Origin: JAJZEO01 sp964477345
Lineage (GTDB): Bacteria; Chlamydiota; Chlamydiia; Chlamydiales; 2-12-FULL-49-11
Assembly (NCBI GenBank): GCA_964477345.1
Contig: CAYZDL010000020.1
Location: 1-21,366 of the forward strand
Length of the DNA: 21,366 nucleotides
Direction: 5' to 3'
Part shown: positions 1 to 7,010 of the stretch, piece after piece
Position numbering within the stretch: the first letter of the stretch is position 1
How the letters are laid out: each line of letters opens with the position of its first letter
The notes under the pieces: generated by a model
The model's database searches: none
What the model was told of the DNA's origin: nothing
The model's input: the letters and a program-made list of their open reading frames with translations, nothing else
Made by a program: the position numbers and the translations under genes

Positions 1-177
1 AAGGTCGATTTCCCCCTCAAGGGTTAAACGCATAAAAAAGCGTTTTGTATCAGGGTCGGTGAATTGATCTAAAGAGGTAAGGGTGCATCCTAATTGATAA
101 AGAGGCATCGTGACACGTGCAACGATTCCGCGCTCATCTTTGCAATTTACCTTGAGTATGAATCTATTGTTCTTCAT
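1..177 (-). CDS. purU: Formyltetrahydrofolate deformylase, N-terminal part (cut by window edge)
   Basis: PurU hydrolyses 10-formyl-THF to formate and THF, balancing the one-carbon pool and feeding formate to purine synthesis. The visible 59 codons read as the N-terminal ACT domain: a strand around residues 6-11, then DERGIVARVT (family form CPDxxGIVARVT), and later RFFMRLTLEGE, matching the conserved GRFFMR segment of PurU. The ATG at 175-177 gives the usual N-terminal length. The Shine-Dalgarno is weak (AAGAAAT). The gene runs off the left edge, so the formyltransferase-fold catalytic domain is not visible. It is divergent from mdh across a 60-base gap. The RFFMR segment favours PurU over other ACT-domain proteins, though only about a fifth of the protein can be read. 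Confidence 0.8.
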   Translation of the reverse strand, partial: MKNNRFILKVNCKDERGIVARVTMPLYQLGCTLTSLDQFTDPDTKRFFMRLTLEGEIDL

Positions 178-237
178 ATTTCTTAAAGTTATTGTGAATA
201 ATAAACAGATTACCATAGTCAAGGGAAAAGGTGAATC

Positions 238-1186
238 ATGAAAAAACCATTGAGAATAGGGGTGTCGGGTGGGGCGGGTCAAATTTGTTACTCTCTTTTA
301 TTTTCTATAGCTTCGGGCGATCTTTTTGGTCCTGATCAGCCGGTAGCTATTCATATTCTGGAAGTAACGCCTGTATTGGAAAAGCTTACAGGGGTAGTCA
401 TGGAGCTTCATGACTGTGCTTTTCCACTTCTGACTGAGATTGTTACGGGAGATGACCCTCACAGGGTCTTTGATGGCGTCGATTATGCTCTTTTAGTGGG
501 AGCTAAGCCCCGTGGTAAGGGGATGGAACGGGGTGATCTTCTTTTAGAAAACGCAAAAATCTTTGTAGATCAGGCAAAAGCCCTTAATCACCATAAGGTT
601 AAGATTTTGGTCGTAGGGAATCCTGCGAATACAAATGCTCTTGTACTTTGTCATAATGCACCCGATCTTCCTGTCGAAAATGTTCGTTCTATGATGCGTC
701 TTGACCAAAACCGCGCGTTGTATCAGCTTGCAAGGAAGGCAAATGTTCCCGTAAGTCATGTTAAACAGGTAGCCGTTTGGGGGAATCATTCTCCTACCAT
801 GGTGCCTGACTATCACAATGCGGTAATTAACGGAAAACCAGCTAAAGAAGTAATTGGGGACCACGCATGGCTACATGGCGAATTTATGACCACTGTACAA
901 CAGAGGGGAGCCCAAGTGATTAACGCAAGAGGGTTTTCCTCAGCGGCTTCTGCGGCAAATGCGATTTTAGATAGTCTCTTGGATTGGACTCAGCCGACCC
1001 CTTTGTGCCGGGATTCATTCAAAAGACAATTCATACGGTATTGATGACGATCTGATTTTTTCATTTGGTATGAGGGATCAAAAAATTGTTGAGGGAGTCT
1101 CTTGGGATGAAGAGATTTACGAAAAAATTAAGAAGACCGAACATGAGTTAATTTATGAAAGGGATCAAGTGAGAAAGTACTTATAA
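238..1186 (+). pseudogene. mdh: Malate dehydrogenase, frameshifted near the C-terminus
   Basis: NAD-dependent malate dehydrogenase (malate to oxaloacetate, cytosolic, TCA cycle). Seen in order: Rossmann motif GVSGGAGQI at residues 8-16, PRGKGMERGDLL (mobile loop with substrate arginines), GNPANTNALV, MRLDQNRAL (catalytic Asp, substrate Arg) and VWGNHSPTMVPDY (catalytic His). The frame that starts at 238 stops at 1044, after 268 residues. The missing C-terminus continues in the next frame from about 1010 (GIHSKDNSYGIDDDLIFSF) to a TAA at 1184-1186. Family members have a G-E-W-F segment just where the frame changes. A loss of about 11 bases (2 modulo 3) explains both the shift and the missing residues. 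The start has a good Shine-Dalgarno (AAAGGTG). The intact gene would share its last base with gltA. Either a real lesion or an assembly error; the family assignment itself is secure. Confidence 0.88.
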
Positions 1187-2361
1187 TGAATAGTAAACAC
1201 AAAATTTTATTTGAGATCACGGAAGAGCAACTTGAGTCGGGGTTGAGGGGTTGTCCTGTAGGGTATTGCGTCACTTCGTATGTCGATCCGATTAAGGGAT
1301 TGTTTTATCTAGAGAAGCCGATAAGCGAGCTTGCCTATTTGCGTCCTGAAGAAGTGATATACTTTCTTACGACAGGATCTTTAGAGAGGGGGAGTGATTT
1401 CGATAATTTTTGCGTCCAGTTAATGCAACGATCGGCTTTAGGTCCTAAGGTGCGAGAGCACATTTGTTCCCTTCCAAGAGAGGCTCATCCGATGAAGCTT
1501 CTTGTGATGGCACTTGAAATATTAGGGGGGATCGAAGGAGAAGATCGGTATCCGGAAGATTGTCTCAATGTGATTGCCAAGATGCCTGAGCTGGTGGCTA
1601 TTTTGATTAATTACCACGCGGGATGGGGTGAAACGCCTCATTCAAAGCCTGAGCTTGGCTACATGGAAAACTTTGCTCATATGTTGAATATCCCAAAACT
1701 CAAGAACAAAGAGAAATTAACTGAGGTATTGAGGATTTTTAATGTGCTTCATTACGACCATGGGGGAGGAAATCTTTCGGCATTTGTGGGGAAGGCGGTT
1801 GCCTCGGGTTTGGAAGATATTTATGGGTCGTTAGCGGCTGGAATGTGTGCTTTAGCTGGGCCTCGTCATGGGAGAGCTAACCAAGATGCCCTTGAATTTG
1901 TCATCGCAATTCATAATCAGGTTGGCGATAAGGGGGGTGGTGATGACGTCGAGCAGGCCGTCAGGGATCGACTGAGTCATGGGGGGCTAATCTACGGGTT
2001 TGGTCATGCAGTTCTTAGAGCTGAAGATTCCAGGGCCGCCGTGCTATATGATGTGGCCAAGGAATTTTTCCCTAAAAACTCCTTGGTGAAAACGGCTCTT
2101 CTTCTTAGAGAGAGGGGGCCGATTGTTTTAAAAGAGAATCCAAAAATTCAAAACCCCTATCCTAATGTCGATGCCATATCGGGAACATTACTTTGTGCAG
2201 CAGGATTTGACTTTCCTGAGTACTTTACAGTATTATTTGGTCTCTCTCGTGTCGTAGGAATTGCAAGACAGATTGTCTACGAAAGGTGTGAGGCGAGAGG
2301 GGGCAAAGGGACACCAATTATTCGCCCTAAATATCTTTTTAAACCGAACCCGAGTCGCTAA
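1186..2361 (+). CDS. gltA: Citrate synthase, mitochondrial-like type
   Basis: Condenses oxaloacetate with acetyl-CoA to citrate, the entry step of the TCA cycle. Catalytic residues are visible: His228 in ALAGPRHGRANQ, His274 in GFGHAVLR and Asp329 in NVDAISG. The oxaloacetate-binding stretch YDHGGGNLSAF lies at 190-199. Several blocks follow the eukaryotic mitochondrial enzyme rather than the E. coli hexameric type: GLRG near the N-terminus, DHGGGN (DHEGGN in animals), GPRHGRANQ (GPLHGLANQ) and EYFTVLFGLSRVVG (YYTVLFGVSRALG). At 391 residues it is shorter than the roughly 430 of the mature animal enzyme and of E. coli GltA. The ATG overlaps the TAA of the mdh C-terminal frame (TAATG), suggesting translational coupling. 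No strong separate Shine-Dalgarno is seen. Confidence 0.93.
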   Translation: MNSKHKILFEITEEQLESGLRGCPVGYCVTSYVDPIKGLFYLEKPISELAYLRPEEVIYFLTTGSLERGSDFDNFCVQLMQRSALGPKVREHICSLPREAHPMKLLVMALEILGGIEGEDRYPEDCLNVIAKMPELVAILINYHAGWGETPHSKPELGYMENFAHMLNIPKLKNKEKLTEVLRIFNVLHYDHGGGNLSAFVGKAVASGLEDIYGSLAAGMCALAGPRHGRANQDALEFVIAIHNQVGDKGGGDDVEQAVRDRLSHGGLIYGFGHAVLRAEDSRAAVLYDVAKEFFPKNSLVKTALLLRERGPIVLKENPKIQNPYPNVDAISGTLLCAAGFDFPEYFTVLFGLSRVVGIARQIVYERCEARGGKGTPIIRPKYLFKPNPSR

Positions 2362-2372
2362 AATCGCGGCTC
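2352..2372 (+). other. Small hairpin across the gltA stop codon
   Basis: Arms GAGTCGC (2352-2358) and GCGGCTC (2366-2372) pair over 7 bp with one G-T wobble, around the 7-base loop TAAAATC that holds the gltA stop. No T-run follows, so it is a weak candidate for a terminator or mRNA-stabilising element between gltA and the membrane-protein gene. Confidence 0.3.
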
Positions 2373-2387
2373 TATAATGGGGGCTGC

Positions 2388-3272
2388 ATGACATATCTAG
2401 AAATTGAAGAAACATTTAATCGAGCTTTTAGGCTTTCCTTTAGTCGGACGAAGATCTTCTTTATCTTCCCAGTCCTTTTGGTTTGCGGGGTTCTTACCGT
2501 ATTTTGCAGAGCGATTTCTTATAATGCGAGCCCCTGGATCGCCATGTCGCTATCATTTCTTCCCATCTTTTTGTGCACAGGGATTTTGCTTGCAGCGGGT
2601 GTTTTGTTAATCAGAATGTACTACCATGAAGTTAAGGGACTTTCGTTCAGATTTCGAAAATTGTTTAGTCAATCATTGCAGTTATTAGTAGGTGTTTCCT
2701 ATCTCTCCTTGCCTTTAATCTTAACGTATCTCTTTTTGTGGACCTTGATGGGGATATTCCACCTTGTTAAAGTGATTCCTGGGGTTGGCGAAGTGATTGG
2801 GGTTCTTTTATCATTTGCCCCTTTTTTACTTGTCTTTGCTTCTTTAATGTTGAGTCTTATTAGCATCGTGATCCTGTTTTTTGTTACTCCTCACGTCGCT
2901 TTAAAGACGAGTGTCCATATGCACATTGCTGAGGAAATTTTAGAAAGGATCCGTTTTTCTCTCTTTTCAAACCTTCTTCTTTTAACGATAGGGCTGACAC
3001 CTCTCTTATGTAGTGCTTTTTTTCTTGTTTTGGCGGCTGTGATGACGGGAGCACACTATTTGCATGGGGTTGATGCAATCGGAGTTTCATTGGGGTGGTT
3101 TTTTATCATGATCCCCTTCACCATGATTTTGACCCCTTTCGTCATCTTCTTTTTCAATTTTGCTACAGAAAGCTTTGGAATTTTACAGCGGAAGCAAAAG
3201 GGGCTTCATCGTAAAGAAACCAATGTTCAAAAAATGACGAAAAATGAGGAAGGGACTTGTACTGTGCGGTAG
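2388..3272 (+). CDS. Six-helix integral membrane protein of unknown function
   Basis: I do not recognise this 294-residue family. The sequence shows about six long hydrophobic segments, near residues 22-44, 50-76, 95-120, 133-168, 190-220 and 232-262, rich in Leu, Phe and Ile with few charges, so it should lie in the inner membrane. There is no obvious cleavable signal peptide. The last 25 or so residues are polar and basic (QRKQKGLHRKETNVQK) and probably cytoplasmic. The ATG at 2388 is preceded by a G-rich stretch (GGGGGCTGC) that could serve as ribosome binding site. The 3' end overlaps the FAD oxidoreductase by 16 bases, so the two genes are probably co-translated. Neighbouring metabolic genes do not reveal a substrate. 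Confidence 0.75.
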   Translation: MTYLEIEETFNRAFRLSFSRTKIFFIFPVLLVCGVLTVFCRAISYNASPWIAMSLSFLPIFLCTGILLAAGVLLIRMYYHEVKGLSFRFRKLFSQSLQLLVGVSYLSLPLILTYLFLWTLMGIFHLVKVIPGVGEVIGVLLSFAPFLLVFASLMLSLISIVILFFVTPHVALKTSVHMHIAEEILERIRFSLFSNLLLLTIGLTPLLCSAFFLVLAAVMTGAHYLHGVDAIGVSLGWFFIMIPFTMILTPFVIFFFNFATESFGILQRKQKGLHRKETNVQKMTKNEEGTCTVR

Positions 3273-4147
3273 TAGGTTTAGGCCTTGCAGGATTAGGAGC
3301 CGCCCATGCTTTGGTTAAACGGGGAGCGGAGGTGGTTTTGTTTGATCTCTTTCCCCCGGGAGAGAAGCCGGGCGGGATTGAATCTGGTCTTTTGCACCCT
3401 TATCCTGGTAAAAAAGGGCTAAGATCGAGATATGCTCACGATGCATTAAGTAAAAGCATCGCATTGATCGATGAAGCTGAAAAAGCTCTCGGAAGAAAAG
3501 TAGCTCTCCGCAATGGGATCTTGCGAAAGGGATGGACTCCCGATGAATGGACCCATGATCTAGAATCTTACCAAGACGATGTTCTGATTACAAGTGGCCT
3601 TACAGTCTTTCTTAGGCCCTATCTGAAGGGACTCTTTCAAGCTTTGCCTAATTGCAAATTTGTTCAGGGAAAAATAGAGAATGAAGACGATTTTGACCAA
3701 GTCCTCTATGCGATCGGAAGTGGGTTTATTCCTTGGAATATCAGTGATGTTCAATATGTCAAAGGGCAGGTATTGATGGCCAAAGAACATCAAAAGTTGG
3801 CCCGTTCTATTATTGGTTCGGGGTATATTTCTCCTACAGAGCGTCCCGGGATAGTTCAAATTGGGGCGACCTACGAACACAACCCAAAGAATGATCAGCC
3901 AAATCTAGAAGAAGCAAAAAAACATTTAAACCCCCGAATCAAGACGTTTCTTGTCCCTTTAGACTCTTGGGAGATTGTCGAATGCCTATCGTGCATTCGA
4001 GTCTGCCATCAAAGCTCATACCTTCCTATCGTGAAGCGGATCTCTCCTAGAAGGGTGATTTTCACGGGTCTTGGATCACGCGGCCTTCTCTATCACGCTC
4101 TCTATGGAGAGCACGCCGCCGAGGAAATCTACTCACATCGTGAATAG
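3257..4147 (+). CDS. FAD-dependent oxidoreductase, D-amino-acid oxidase (DAO) fold
   Basis: A 296-residue flavoprotein of the DAO/DadA superfamily, whose members oxidise C-N bonds of amino acids and related amines. The N-terminus is a dinucleotide-binding fold: G7-x-G9-x-x-G12 in VVGLGLAGLG, followed about 20 residues later by an acidic strand end (VVLFD). SGLLHPYPGKKGLR recalls the GLLHPY block of MnmC- and ThiO-like enzymes. A C-terminal glycine-rich segment (FTGLGSRGLLYHAL) matches the second flavin-contacting region. The start is taken as TTG at 3257, because the Rossmann strand begins at once and a clear Shine-Dalgarno (GAGGA, 3246-3250) sits 6 bases upstream. C. trachomatis has a comparable gene next to mdh (CT375, annotated as a putative D-amino acid dehydrogenase). 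The substrate cannot be read from the sequence. Confidence 0.8.
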   Translation: MYCAVVGLGLAGLGAAHALVKRGAEVVLFDLFPPGEKPGGIESGLLHPYPGKKGLRSRYAHDALSKSIALIDEAEKALGRKVALRNGILRKGWTPDEWTHDLESYQDDVLITSGLTVFLRPYLKGLFQALPNCKFVQGKIENEDDFDQVLYAIGSGFIPWNISDVQYVKGQVLMAKEHQKLARSIIGSGYISPTERPGIVQIGATYEHNPKNDQPNLEEAKKHLNPRIKTFLVPLDSWEIVECLSCIRVCHQSSYLPIVKRISPRRVIFTGLGSRGLLYHALYGEHAAEEIYSHRE

Positions 4148-4188
4148 ATTTGTTGGCATCTTTACAACGGTCTGATAAGATGGCTCTC

Positions 4189-4945
4189 ATGAAAATACGG
4201 GCGAGACTTTTAGGTACAGTTGGATCGTTTGGAGTTCCAGGAATTGGGTGTAATTGCCCTGTTTGTCTTTCAACTAATGAGAAAAATAAGAGATTGAGGA
4301 CGTCGTGCCTCATCGAGTTCGATGGAAAAAGATATTTGATTGATGCGACTCCCGATATTCGACAAGTGGCTTTACGGTACGGAATTAACAAGCTAGNNNN
4401 NNNNNNACAAGCTAGACTCGGTCTTATTGACCCATTATCATGAAGATCATACGGGGGGATTGAATGATTTAAGACCCTTTTCTATGAAAACTGAAGGGTC
4501 AATCCCTCTTTACATGTCAGACGAGACTCTAAAAGAAGTGAGATTGCGATTTGGCTATTTACTCGATCGATTTGATCTGAAACTTCTTCAAGGTGAGGTG
4601 GGTTCAGTGGATAGGTTTCGGTACTTTACCTATTCGCAAGTCACCACACCTGTTAATGGATTTCGTTTTGGTAATTTGGCTTATGTGACCGATATTAAAT
4701 CGTACCCTGAAACGATTTTTGATCAACTTCAAGGAGTCAAGGTGCTTGTGTTAGGGGCTATTCATGAACAGGGCTCTTTGATGCACTTTTCATTTGAAGA
4801 AGCGATTGAGTTTGGGAGAAAGACAGGTGTTGAAAGAGTCATTTTTACCCATTTGGCTCACGAGATTGAACATGAACTTGGGAATAAGTTAGTGCCCAAA
4901 GGTTTTGAACTAGGTTATGATGGGATGGTAGTCGATGTCCGATAA
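4189..4945 (+). CDS. phnP: PhnP-like metallo-beta-lactamase-fold hydrolase, interrupted by a scaffold gap
   Basis: A metallo-beta-lactamase-fold phosphodiesterase resembling PhnP, which opens cyclic ribose phosphates. Seen: N-terminal LLGTVGSFGVPGIGCNCPVC, with the PhnP-type G-x-P...GCxCxxC element; LIDATPDIRQ; the metal-binding motif THYHEDHTGG (HxHxDH); then VLGAIHE and FTHLAHE, which carry the later His ligands; and the closing YDGM. Ten Ns at 4397-4406 split the frame. Joining the identical 9-base ends on each side removes 19 bases and gives continuous GINKLDSVLLTHYHEDH, a protein of 245 residues. The start at 4189 (MKIRARLL) fits family length; ATG 4180 is the alternative, and neither has a strong Shine-Dalgarno. 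The 3' end overlaps hflX by 11 bases. No other phosphonate genes are present, so the true substrate may differ. Confidence 0.82.
4397..4406. other. Assembly gap (10 N)
   Basis: A run of ten Ns lies inside the PhnP-like gene. The nine bases ACAAGCTAG occur directly on both sides (4388-4396 and 4407-4415). Collapsing one copy together with the Ns restores the reading frame, so the gap is probably a scaffolder placeholder between overlapping contig ends and not unknown sequence. Confidence 0.95.
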
Positions 4946-6266
4946 TGAAAGTGAACAGCAAAAAGATCGTTATGATCTTTCAGAAGTCAAAAGAGTGGCT
5001 CTAGTTGGAGTTTACCAATCGGGACAATCGGATTTGGTTTGTCAAGACCATTTGGATGAATTGAGAGAGCTTGCGTGGACTTATGGATTTGAAGTGGTCG
5101 AAAAGTTTGCCTGTCCGATAAAGAAATTTATCTCCGCTACCTTCATTGGAGGGGGAAAGGCCGAAGAGATTGGTGCCTTTGTGGCTGCAAACAATGTCGA
5201 CGCGGTGATCTTTGATGAAGAGATTTCTCCCAATCAACAAAAAAACCTTGAAGAGATCATTAAAAAGCCTGTGCTAGACCGTACAGAATTGATTTTAGAG
5301 GTATTTGCTCAACGGGCAAAAACAAAAGAGGCAGTTTTACAGATTGAACTTGCCCGGATTCGGTACCAACTTCCCCGCTTGAAAAGGATGTGGACCCACT
5401 TATCACGCGAAAAGACGGGTGGAGGGGGAACATCGGCCTTTAGGGGTGCAGGGGAGCAACAAATTGAGGTCGATAAGCGTCTATTGAAATCTCGTATTGC
5501 GATGCTTGAGAAAGAAATCAAGGCAATAAGGGAACAAAGACATATCCAAAGAAGCTCGCGAATTCGTTCTGGGGTGCCCACTTTTGCGATCGTAGGTTAT
5601 ACCAATACAGGAAAGTCGACACTACTTAATGCTTTGACAAGCGCTGGCGTCCTTGCAGAGGATAAGCTTTTTGCAACTCTCGATACGACGGCAAGGCAAT
5701 TTATCTTGCCTAATCACCAAAAGATTGTTTTGATCGATACGGTCGGATTTATCCGAAAACTTCCCCATGGCCTTGTCGCTGCCTTTCGCTCGACCTTGGA
5801 AGAGGCTGTTTATACCGATATCTTGCTCCACGTAGTCGATGTAGCTCACCCCCAGGCAATGGATCATGCTGAAGAGACTCTAAACGTCTTAAAAGAGTTG
5901 AAAGCCGATAATCGACCCATCATTACACTGCTGAATAAATGTGATTTAGTCGAAGATCAGTCAGTTTTTGTGAAATTTCGAGTCAGATTTCCCCATTGTA
6001 TTTGCATCTCAGCACTCAAAAAAGAGGGGTTTGATCACTTGTATGAGGTGATCGAAGAACAATTAAAGGGATTAAGAAAGCATGTCTTCCTCCGAATTCC
6101 TCAAAGTGAATATGGGCTAGCCAGTGAGTTGATGAAAGAGGGGAACATCTTATTTTCCGATTACGAGGGGAACGATATTTTGATGGAAGTAGAAGTTCCA
6201 GCGCGCCTCGAGCATAAAATTCGTCCCTTTATCGTGAGCGAATTTAATGCAAAAGATTCCACTTGA
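4935..6266 (+). CDS. hflX: GTPase HflX, ribosome-associated
   Basis: HflX is a translational GTPase-family protein that binds the 50S subunit, and in bacteria it splits stalled ribosomes under stress. Domains in order: the N-terminal HflX domain (about 15-150, including GGGKAEEIG and DRTELILEVFAQRA); the helical linker with the signature GGGGTSAFRGAGEQQIEVD, ending in a charged coiled-coil segment to about 210; and the G domain with Walker A GYTNTGKST (221-229), DTVGF (from 268) and NKCD (334-337). A short C-terminal domain follows, ending at 443, a usual length for the family. The ATG at 4935 overlaps the hydrolase by 11 bases, and the 3' end overlaps radC by 20 bases. In C. trachomatis hflX and phnP are also adjacent. 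Confidence 0.95.
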   Translation: MSDNESEQQKDRYDLSEVKRVALVGVYQSGQSDLVCQDHLDELRELAWTYGFEVVEKFACPIKKFISATFIGGGKAEEIGAFVAANNVDAVIFDEEISPNQQKNLEEIIKKPVLDRTELILEVFAQRAKTKEAVLQIELARIRYQLPRLKRMWTHLSREKTGGGGTSAFRGAGEQQIEVDKRLLKSRIAMLEKEIKAIREQRHIQRSSRIRSGVPTFAIVGYTNTGKSTLLNALTSAGVLAEDKLFATLDTTARQFILPNHQKIVLIDTVGFIRKLPHGLVAAFRSTLEEAVYTDILLHVVDVAHPQAMDHAEETLNVLKELKADNRPIITLLNKCDLVEDQSVFVKFRVRFPHCICISALKKEGFDHLYEVIEEQLKGLRKHVFLRIPQSEYGLASELMKEGNILFSDYEGNDILMEVEVPARLEHKIRPFIVSEFNAKDST

Positions 6267-6912
6267 AGAGAGGCCCCGTGAGCGCCTACTGCATGCAGGA
6301 GAGGAGAGTCTTAGCGACTCGGAGCTTCTAGCGATTTTGCTCGGTAGTGGAACGAGTAAGATCTCGGCGGCTGGCCTTGCCCATAATCTTCTAAAGCACT
6401 TTGGAGGATTGGCAACACTTTCAGAGGCTTCTATTGAAGAGTTGTGTCAAATCCATGGGATTGGTCCAGTCAAAGCGATCGAATTAAGGGCGCTGTTTGC
6501 ATTGGCTAAGAGACTGTTGAAAAAAAATCAGACTGTGAAAACCAAGATCGATTCATCTGAAGCTGCCTATCATGCTCTAATCGATCTATTCTATGGAGAA
6601 AAAAAAGAAATTCTAGCGGTCCTGATGCTCGATGCTAGGTTGACTTTGATTGGGCGAGAAGTGGTCAGCGTGGGAACACTGACGGAGGTATTGCTTCATC
6701 CGCGTGAGGTCTTTCTTCCAGCTATTAAGCGAGGAGCCCATTCGATCGTACTTGCCCATAATCACCCTTCAAACGATCTTTCCCCGTCAAGGGAAGATCT
6801 AGAAGTGACCGAAAGGCTCTCTTTAGCTGGGAAAGTTCTAGACATTGCAGTAAATGATCACTTAATTATTTGCGATGATCGGTACCGTTCACTAATGTTA
6901 GGAGACCTCTAG
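6247..6912 (+). CDS. radC: RadC family protein (JAB/MPN metalloprotease-fold)
   Basis: RadC (UPF0758) is widespread. It was first tied to DNA repair but its role is unsettled. The 221 residues match the usual length. The N-terminal half has ERPRERLL, the helix-hairpin-helix-like region and IHGIGPVKAIELRA (about 75-88). The C-terminal JAB1/MPN domain carries the full JAMM zinc motif: His171, His173, Ser181 and Asp184 in HNHPSNDLSPSRED. The upstream HPREVF segment is also typical. The ATG lies inside the last codons of hflX (20-base overlap), so it is probably coupled to hflX. The gene ends this co-directional run, and a convergent gene follows. Confidence 0.93.
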   Translation: MQKIPLEERPRERLLHAGEESLSDSELLAILLGSGTSKISAAGLAHNLLKHFGGLATLSEASIEELCQIHGIGPVKAIELRALFALAKRLLKKNQTVKTKIDSSEAAYHALIDLFYGEKKEILAVLMLDARLTLIGREVVSVGTLTEVLLHPREVFLPAIKRGAHSIVLAHNHPSNDLSPSREDLEVTERLSLAGKVLDIAVNDHLIICDDRYRSLMLGDL

Positions 6913-6996
6913 TAGATCGGGAGCTTTGGGTCGTTCTTCGGTAGCAGCCAAAGCTCCTTCATAAAGGTTGATAGAAGAATTTGTTATCCCATCCAT
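6898..6996 (-). CDS. Possible 32-codon ORF following the 1117-residue gene
   Basis: On the minus strand, 14 bases after the stop of the large gene, an ATG at 6994-6996 opens 32 codons ending in TAA (6898-6900), reading MDGITNSSINLYEGALAATE and ending PDLLEVS. A good Shine-Dalgarno (GGAG, 7005-7008) sits 8 bases upstream of the ATG. The product would be small, acidic and soluble. It overlaps the antisense of the radC 3' end by 15 bases and contains the inverted repeat at 6920-6957. I recognise no family. Spacing and ribosome site favour translation, but length alone gives no support, so it may be chance. Confidence 0.3.
   Translation of the reverse strand: MDGITNSSINLYEGALAATEERPKAPDLLEVS
6920..6957. 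terminator. 10-bp inverted repeat between convergent genes, possible bidirectional terminator
   Basis: GGAGCTTTGG (6920-6929) and CCAAAGCTCC (6948-6957) are perfect inverted repeats with an 18-base loop, placed just after radC and downstream of the large minus-strand gene. No T-run follows on either strand, so it is not a classical intrinsic terminator. It could still form a strong 3' hairpin for both transcripts. Confidence 0.4.
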
Positions 6997-7010
6997 GATT
7001 TTTTCTCCGA

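Noticed and set aside
178..237. Divergent promoters between purU and mdh
   Set aside because: TTGACT on the minus strand and TTGTGA on the plus strand occur, but no -10 box with proper spacing accompanies them.
998..1012. Programmed ribosomal frameshift in mdh at the CCCCTTT run
   Set aside because: No malate dehydrogenase is known to me to use one, and the missing family residues at the junction point to a deletion and not to recoding.
2373..2378. TATAAT before the membrane-protein gene as a promoter
   Set aside because: No plausible -35 box lies 16-18 bases upstream (CCGAGT at 17), and the gene follows gltA closely, so co-transcription is more likely.
4062..4391. Antisense ORF of 109 codons across the oxidoreductase end and hydrolase start
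   Set aside because: It is opposite two well-recognised genes, has no family-like motifs, and is interrupted by nothing only because of codon bias in the sense strand.
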